DNA from: an uncultured Oscillospiraceae bacterium
GTDB taxonomy: Bacteria > Bacillota > Clostridia > Oscillospirales > Ruminococcaceae
Assembly (NCBI GenBank): GCA_900543295.1
Contig: UQQY01000087.1
Span: 1-9,250 of the forward strand
DNA length: 9,250 bases
Direction: 5' to 3'
A program made the translations under genes and the position numbers. Below the pieces are notes generated by a model that was not told the DNA's origin, searched no databases, and was given only the letters and a program-made list of their open reading frames with translations. Below, one piece after another: positions 7,090 to 9,250 of the stretch (position 1 is its first letter; each line of letters starts with the position of its first letter).

Positions 7090-7379
7090 GGCGTTTCCTC
7101 CATTGTCCCGTTTGCAAAAATCAGCATGGCAATTTTCCCGCGTATCTCTATGCTGTCCTGTGTCAGGATGGTAATAGAAAGCTCTTCGCCGCATATCCGC
7201 TGAATGCCGGATATGGTCAAAATACGGATTTCCTCCGGAGAAAAGCACAAAATATCACGCAATCCCTGCACACAAATGCATTCTGCTCCAGCTATCTCTG
7301 TTACGGCTTTTTGCCTTACCGCTTCTTCTTTTTCTATCAGCAGACGCTTTAATCCCTTTTTCTCCTTTTGCGAAGGCAT
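7086..7379 (-). CDS. yqfC: Sporulation protein YqfC
   Basis: This 97-residue protein matches the small YqfC family, always seen beside yqfD in endospore formers and under sigma-E control in B. subtilis. A basic N-terminal helix (residues 1-25, rich in K and E) is followed by a beta-rich body similar to YabP: ICVQGLRDILCFSPEEIRI, then GIQRICGEEL and IEIRGKIAMLIF. The YabP/YqfC fold is implied by this pattern of short strands; its biochemical role is unknown. The start at 7379 has GGGAGGGA 6-7 nt upstream. The stop overlaps the yqfD start by four bases (ATGA), implying translational coupling. It is divergent from the ylbJ-like gene across an 89-nt AT-rich spacer. I did not find a convincing promoter for it on the minus strand. 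Confidence 0.9.
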   Translation of the reverse strand: MPSQKEKKGLKRLLIEKEEAVRQKAVTEIAGAECICVQGLRDILCFSPEEIRILTISGIQRICGEELSITILTQDSIEIRGKIAMLIFANGTMEETP

Positions 7380-7416
7380 ACGGATCCCTCCCGGTAAGCT
7401 CTTACTGAGAATAAAT

Positions 7417-7444
7417 ATATTCGGCTAAAAAACCTCATATACAT
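7417..7444 (+). promoter_or_regulatory. Candidate sigma-E-type sporulation promoter for the ylbJ-like gene
   Basis: ATATT (7417-7421) and CATATACAT (7436-7444), 14 nt apart, resemble the B. subtilis sigma-E pattern (-35 ATATT, -10 CATACAAT). The -10 match is imperfect. Start of transcription would be near 7451, leaving a very short leader ahead of the AAAGGGGG site at 7451-7458, so a slightly different placement is possible. The guess rests on consensus and on the sporulation role of ylbJ. Confidence 0.35.
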
Positions 7445-7468
7445 AACAGCAAAGGGGGCGGCTCAATA

Positions 7469-8593
7469 ATGAAGCGAATTTTCCGAAGCATTCTGATTGG
7501 CACGGCAGTCTACGGCGTAATCTTTCTGCTTCTCTTTTTTTCTGAGGAAGTTACATCTGGTGTGCAAAAGGGAATCTCTGTCTGTTTGTCCCTTATGATT
7601 CCCAGCACTTTCCTCTTTTTAATTTTGACTGACGTTCTCTCAAAAAGCAGAGCAGGCGTATTGCTTGCGCGGCCGTTCTTCTTTCTGTCCAAATTGTTTC
7701 GGATTCGGCGGTGTGATGTGGACATCGTTGTGCTGAGCCTGATTGGCGGATACCCTGTCGGAGCGCGTATTTTAGCCGATCGTGTGAAATCCGGACAAAT
7801 CGATAAAAAGAGCGCCTCACGCATGCTCGCTTTCTGTGTCAACAGCAGTCCGGCATTTTTATATACTGGAATCGGCATTTCTCTTTTTCACAGCGCGGCG
7901 GTCGGCTGTATCTTTCTGGCTTCCTCCTTATTTGCCTGTCTGATAACCGGCGCCGTTTCCAGAATCGGCGCCTTTTATCCGGAGGCAGACAACACAGCAT
8001 CCAATGCGAAAGCGAAAATATCTCCTTCTGTAATGCTCTTTTCCGCTGTGAAAAAAGGCGTGCAGTCCATGGCGCTGATCTGCGGATTTGTTGTCCTCTT
8101 TTCCGCCTGCATGCCTCTTTTCTCTACTTTTCTTTCCCGCTTTCTGCCGCAGGAGGCCGCAGCCTGCATCTGCGGACTTTTAGAGGTCTGTACAGGCTGC
8201 GCCTCGCTTTTCTCCTCCGGATATCAAAATCCGATAGCTGCGGCGATGCTGTTTTCCTCTTTCGGCGGCGTCTGCGTTTTTTTACAAATTGGCGCGATGC
8301 TTCATGGCAGCGGCGTTTCCATGCGCCCGTTACTGCTTTGGCGCGCCTTTTACAGTGCTGCGGCAACCGGTCTGACTGTTTTTTTGAGCCGTTTTCTTCC
8401 TCCGGATACTCTTTCGGCGTTTTCTGCCTTTTCCGATACGCAGCCTGTGCGTTCTTCCGTCTCTCCCGCAGCGGTCTGTGCGCTCTTATGCTGCATGATC
8501 TTGCTATTGTTTTTTTCTGTGCATCCTGCTACAATAAAAATAAAAGAAAAGTCATCGTATGGCAAACGCAGACAAGAGGCGGGATCAAAATGA
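7469..8593 (+). CDS. ylbJ: YlbJ-like sporulation integral membrane protein (nucleoside-recognition/Gate domain)
   Basis: This 374-residue polytopic membrane protein resembles YlbJ, a sigma-E-regulated protein of the nucleoside-recognition (Gate) family needed for normal sporulation in B. subtilis. Hydrophobic segments fall near residues 8-24, 36-55, 63-77, 85-100, 122-140, 143-165, 186-218, 230-245, 257-278, 290-308 and 334-351. Family motifs include SLMIPSTFLF (41-50), SLIGGYPVGA (90-99), a CVNSSPAF motif (123-130) and SSFGGVCVFLQIGA (263-276), in the expected order. The charged tail (355-374) is cytoplasmic by the positive-inside rule. A GGGGGCGG site is about 8 nt before ATG 7469. Its stop overlaps the next gene's start as ATGA. 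Substrate is unknown for the family. A related nucleoside-recognition protein outside YlbJ is the alternative, but the sporulation neighbours favour YlbJ. Confidence 0.85.
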   Translation: MKRIFRSILIGTAVYGVIFLLLFFSEEVTSGVQKGISVCLSLMIPSTFLFLILTDVLSKSRAGVLLARPFFFLSKLFRIRRCDVDIVVLSLIGGYPVGARILADRVKSGQIDKKSASRMLAFCVNSSPAFLYTGIGISLFHSAAVGCIFLASSLFACLITGAVSRIGAFYPEADNTASNAKAKISPSVMLFSAVKKGVQSMALICGFVVLFSACMPLFSTFLSRFLPQEAAACICGLLEVCTGCASLFSSGYQNPIAAAMLFSSFGGVCVFLQIGAMLHGSGVSMRPLLLWRAFYSAAATGLTVFLSRFLPPDTLSAFSAFSDTQPVRSSVSPAAVCALLCCMILLLFFSVHPATIKIKEKSSYGKRRQEAGSK

Positions 8594-8805
8594 AGCAAAA
8601 GTTATTTGGCAAAAACATCGAACCAGCATGCGGGTATTGTGAAAATGGAAAGCTGACGGCGGACGGACTGAACGTATTGTGCAAGCGCAAGGGCGTCTGT
8701 GCGCCTTATGACAGTTGCTCTAAATTTGTTTACGCCCCGCTCAAACGAATCCCCAAACGCGCACCGCAACTGCTTACCTATGAAAAGGAAGATTTTTCCC
8801 TGTAG
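8590..8805 (+). CDS. Conserved Cys-rich small protein of unknown function
   Basis: This 71-residue soluble protein starts at ATG 8590, which overlaps the stop of the ylbJ-like gene as ATGA. A GAGGCGGGA site (8576-8584) supports it. There are five cysteines, at 14, 17, 31, 37 and 43: ACGYC, then VLCKRKGVC, then DSCSKF. Spacing CxxC...C...C suggests a small zinc-binding or zinc-ribbon fold. The basic LKRIPKR (51-57) and acidic-aromatic YEKEDFSL tail resemble a small protein I recall as widespread in Clostridia (opening like LFGKNIEPAC), but I know of no function. Coupling to a sporulation membrane gene suggests coexpression, not a shared role. The longer frame beginning upstream inside the ylbJ-like gene is a shadow. 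Confidence 0.75.
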   Translation: MKQKLFGKNIEPACGYCENGKLTADGLNVLCKRKGVCAPYDSCSKFVYAPLKRIPKRAPQLLTYEKEDFSL

Positions 8806-8946
8806 TCATTCGAGCCCGGGATAAGGCTGTTAGGAAGAGACCTGATACGTTTGCTTGAAGAATGCATAGAAAGAGTCCCTTTATTCCTGAAAAAATTTTT
8901 TTACAACACGCCTATACGTATCAAAATGATATTACGGTACACGTCA
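8806..8946. other. Intergenic stretch with no recognised gene
   Basis: This stretch lies between the Cys-rich gene and the shared terminator. I see no credible coding frame, tRNA or known RNA class. It contains an 8-bp inverted repeat TGATACGT/ACGTATCA (8843-8850 and 8916-8923) around a 65-nt spacer, and an A6T7 run near 8890-8902. It may be only the 3' untranslated region of the ylbJ-like transcript. Confidence 0.4.
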
Positions 8947-8986
8947 AAAGCCGGAAAGCCCGCTGTTTATGCGGCTTTCCGGCTTT
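8947..8986. terminator. Bidirectional Rho-independent terminator between the ylbJ-like operon and mutS2
   Basis: A perfect 14-bp stem pairs AAAGCCGGAAAGCC (8947-8960) with GGCTTTCCGGCTTT (8973-8986) around a 12-nt loop. On the minus strand it is followed by TTTTGACG, and it lies 8 nt past the mutS2 stop at 8994. On the plus strand the tail is TTTCTGTCTATT, a weaker T tract. It therefore probably ends both converging transcripts, with mutS2 served best. Confidence 0.85.
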
Positions 8987-8993
8987 CTGTCTA

Positions 8994-9250
8994 TTATTTA
9001 AATTCTACTATCGTAACGCCGGTTTCGCCTTCGCCGTACACGCCCAAACGGAAGGTTCTCACCTGCTTGCACTGCCGCAGATATTTATGCACCGCCGCAC
9101 GGAGCGCACCCGTCCCTTTTCCGTGAATCACTGTCACCTGACTTACGTTCGACAACAGACTTTTATTCACAAACATATCCAGCTCCATGATTGCTTCTTC
9201 GACGGTCTGCCCGCGCAAATCAAGTTCGAGCATGCCGCGCGCCGTTGTAT
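8994..9250 (-). CDS. mutS2: Endonuclease MutS2, C-terminal Smr domain (partial, cut by right window edge)
   Basis: Only the C-terminal 85 codons are visible, and the frame stays open to the window edge. The visible part is an Smr domain: LELDLRGQTVEEAIMELD, then the loop VTVIHGKGTGALRAAVHKYL, and finally GVTIVEFK before TAA. LDLRG and HGKGTGxLR are the signature motifs of this nuclease domain. MutS2 is a MutS-like ATPase without mismatch-repair function; it binds branched DNA and, in B. subtilis, rescues collided ribosomes through its Smr domain. A stand-alone Smr protein is possible, but codons upstream of the internal ATG at 9233 (ending TTARG) read on into the domain, as in MutS2. A strong terminator follows the stop. 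The internal ATG is not the start. Confidence 0.88.
   Translation of the reverse strand, partial: TTARGMLELDLRGQTVEEAIMELDMFVNKSLLSNVSQVTVIHGKGTGALRAAVHKYLRQCKQVRTFRLGVYGEGETGVTIVEFK

Noticed and set aside
7090..7248. Longer yqfD reading frame starting near 7248
   Set aside because: The added 53 residues overlap yqfC in another frame and look unlike a YqfD N-terminus; ATG 7089 with the ATGA overlap fits better.
8338..8589. Upstream extension of the Cys-rich protein frame
   Set aside because: It lies wholly inside the ylbJ-like gene in another frame, and the ATGA overlap with a ribosome site marks 8590 as the start.
8806..8850. tRNA-like TTCGAGCCC near 8811
   Set aside because: There is no matching T-stem, anticodon arm or acceptor stem around it; a chance resemblance.
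1..9250. CRISPR array, insertion sequence, prophage or defence system
   Set aside because: No spaced direct repeats, transposase or integrase motifs, terminal inverted repeats or known defence domains were seen; the genes are core and sporulation functions.

Overview
The window reads as chromosomal core DNA from a spore-forming, low-to-mid GC Firmicute, most likely class Clostridia. Sporulation genes (yqfC, yqfD, a ylbJ-type gene and small ferritin-like spore-coat-type proteins) support this, as do the murB-rapZ-whiA-dnaE cluster, a mutS2 gene and strong AGGAGG-type ribosome binding sites. I cannot fix the family from sequence alone. I see no prophage, insertion sequence, CRISPR array, rRNA or tRNA.

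Left block (1-4321, minus strand): a tight four-gene operon, read right to left as murB, rapZ, whiA, dnaE. It links peptidoglycan precursor synthesis, a nucleotide-binding regulator, a division-linked DNA-binding protein and a replicative polymerase. murB and rapZ overlap by 13 nt, rapZ and whiA are 14 nt apart, and whiA and dnaE are 22 nt apart. dnaE runs off the left edge. A good sigma-A-type promoter (TTGCGC, 17 nt, TATAAT) lies upstream of murB. The yvcK gene usually found between rapZ and whiA is absent.

Middle block (4334-5915, plus strand): a radical-SAM gene of the YtqA/YhcC (TIGR01212) family is transcribed divergently from murB. Its promoter shares -10 bases with the murB promoter. 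The gene has an in-frame TAA at codon 73, but the frame is otherwise intact to its natural end. Two small helical proteins follow; the first resembles small ferritin-like spore coat proteins. The last small gene overlaps the end of yqfD tail to tail by 26 nt, and a terminator-like hairpin for this plus-strand transcript sits inside yqfD.

Sporulation block (5890-8805): yqfC-yqfD (minus, coupled by ATGA) and a ylbJ-like membrane protein gene (plus) diverge from an AT-rich 89-nt region holding a possible sigma-E-type promoter. The ylbJ-like gene is coupled by ATGA to a 71-residue Cys-rich protein of unknown function.

Right edge (8806-9250): about 140 nt with no recognised gene, then a strong bidirectional terminator, then the C-terminal Smr domain of MutS2 (minus, running off the right edge).

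I found no evidence for a wholly new system. The points most worth checking are the interrupted radical-SAM gene, the shared-base divergent promoters, the terminator embedded in yqfD, the apparently complete PHP metal site in DnaE, and the uncharacterised small proteins.
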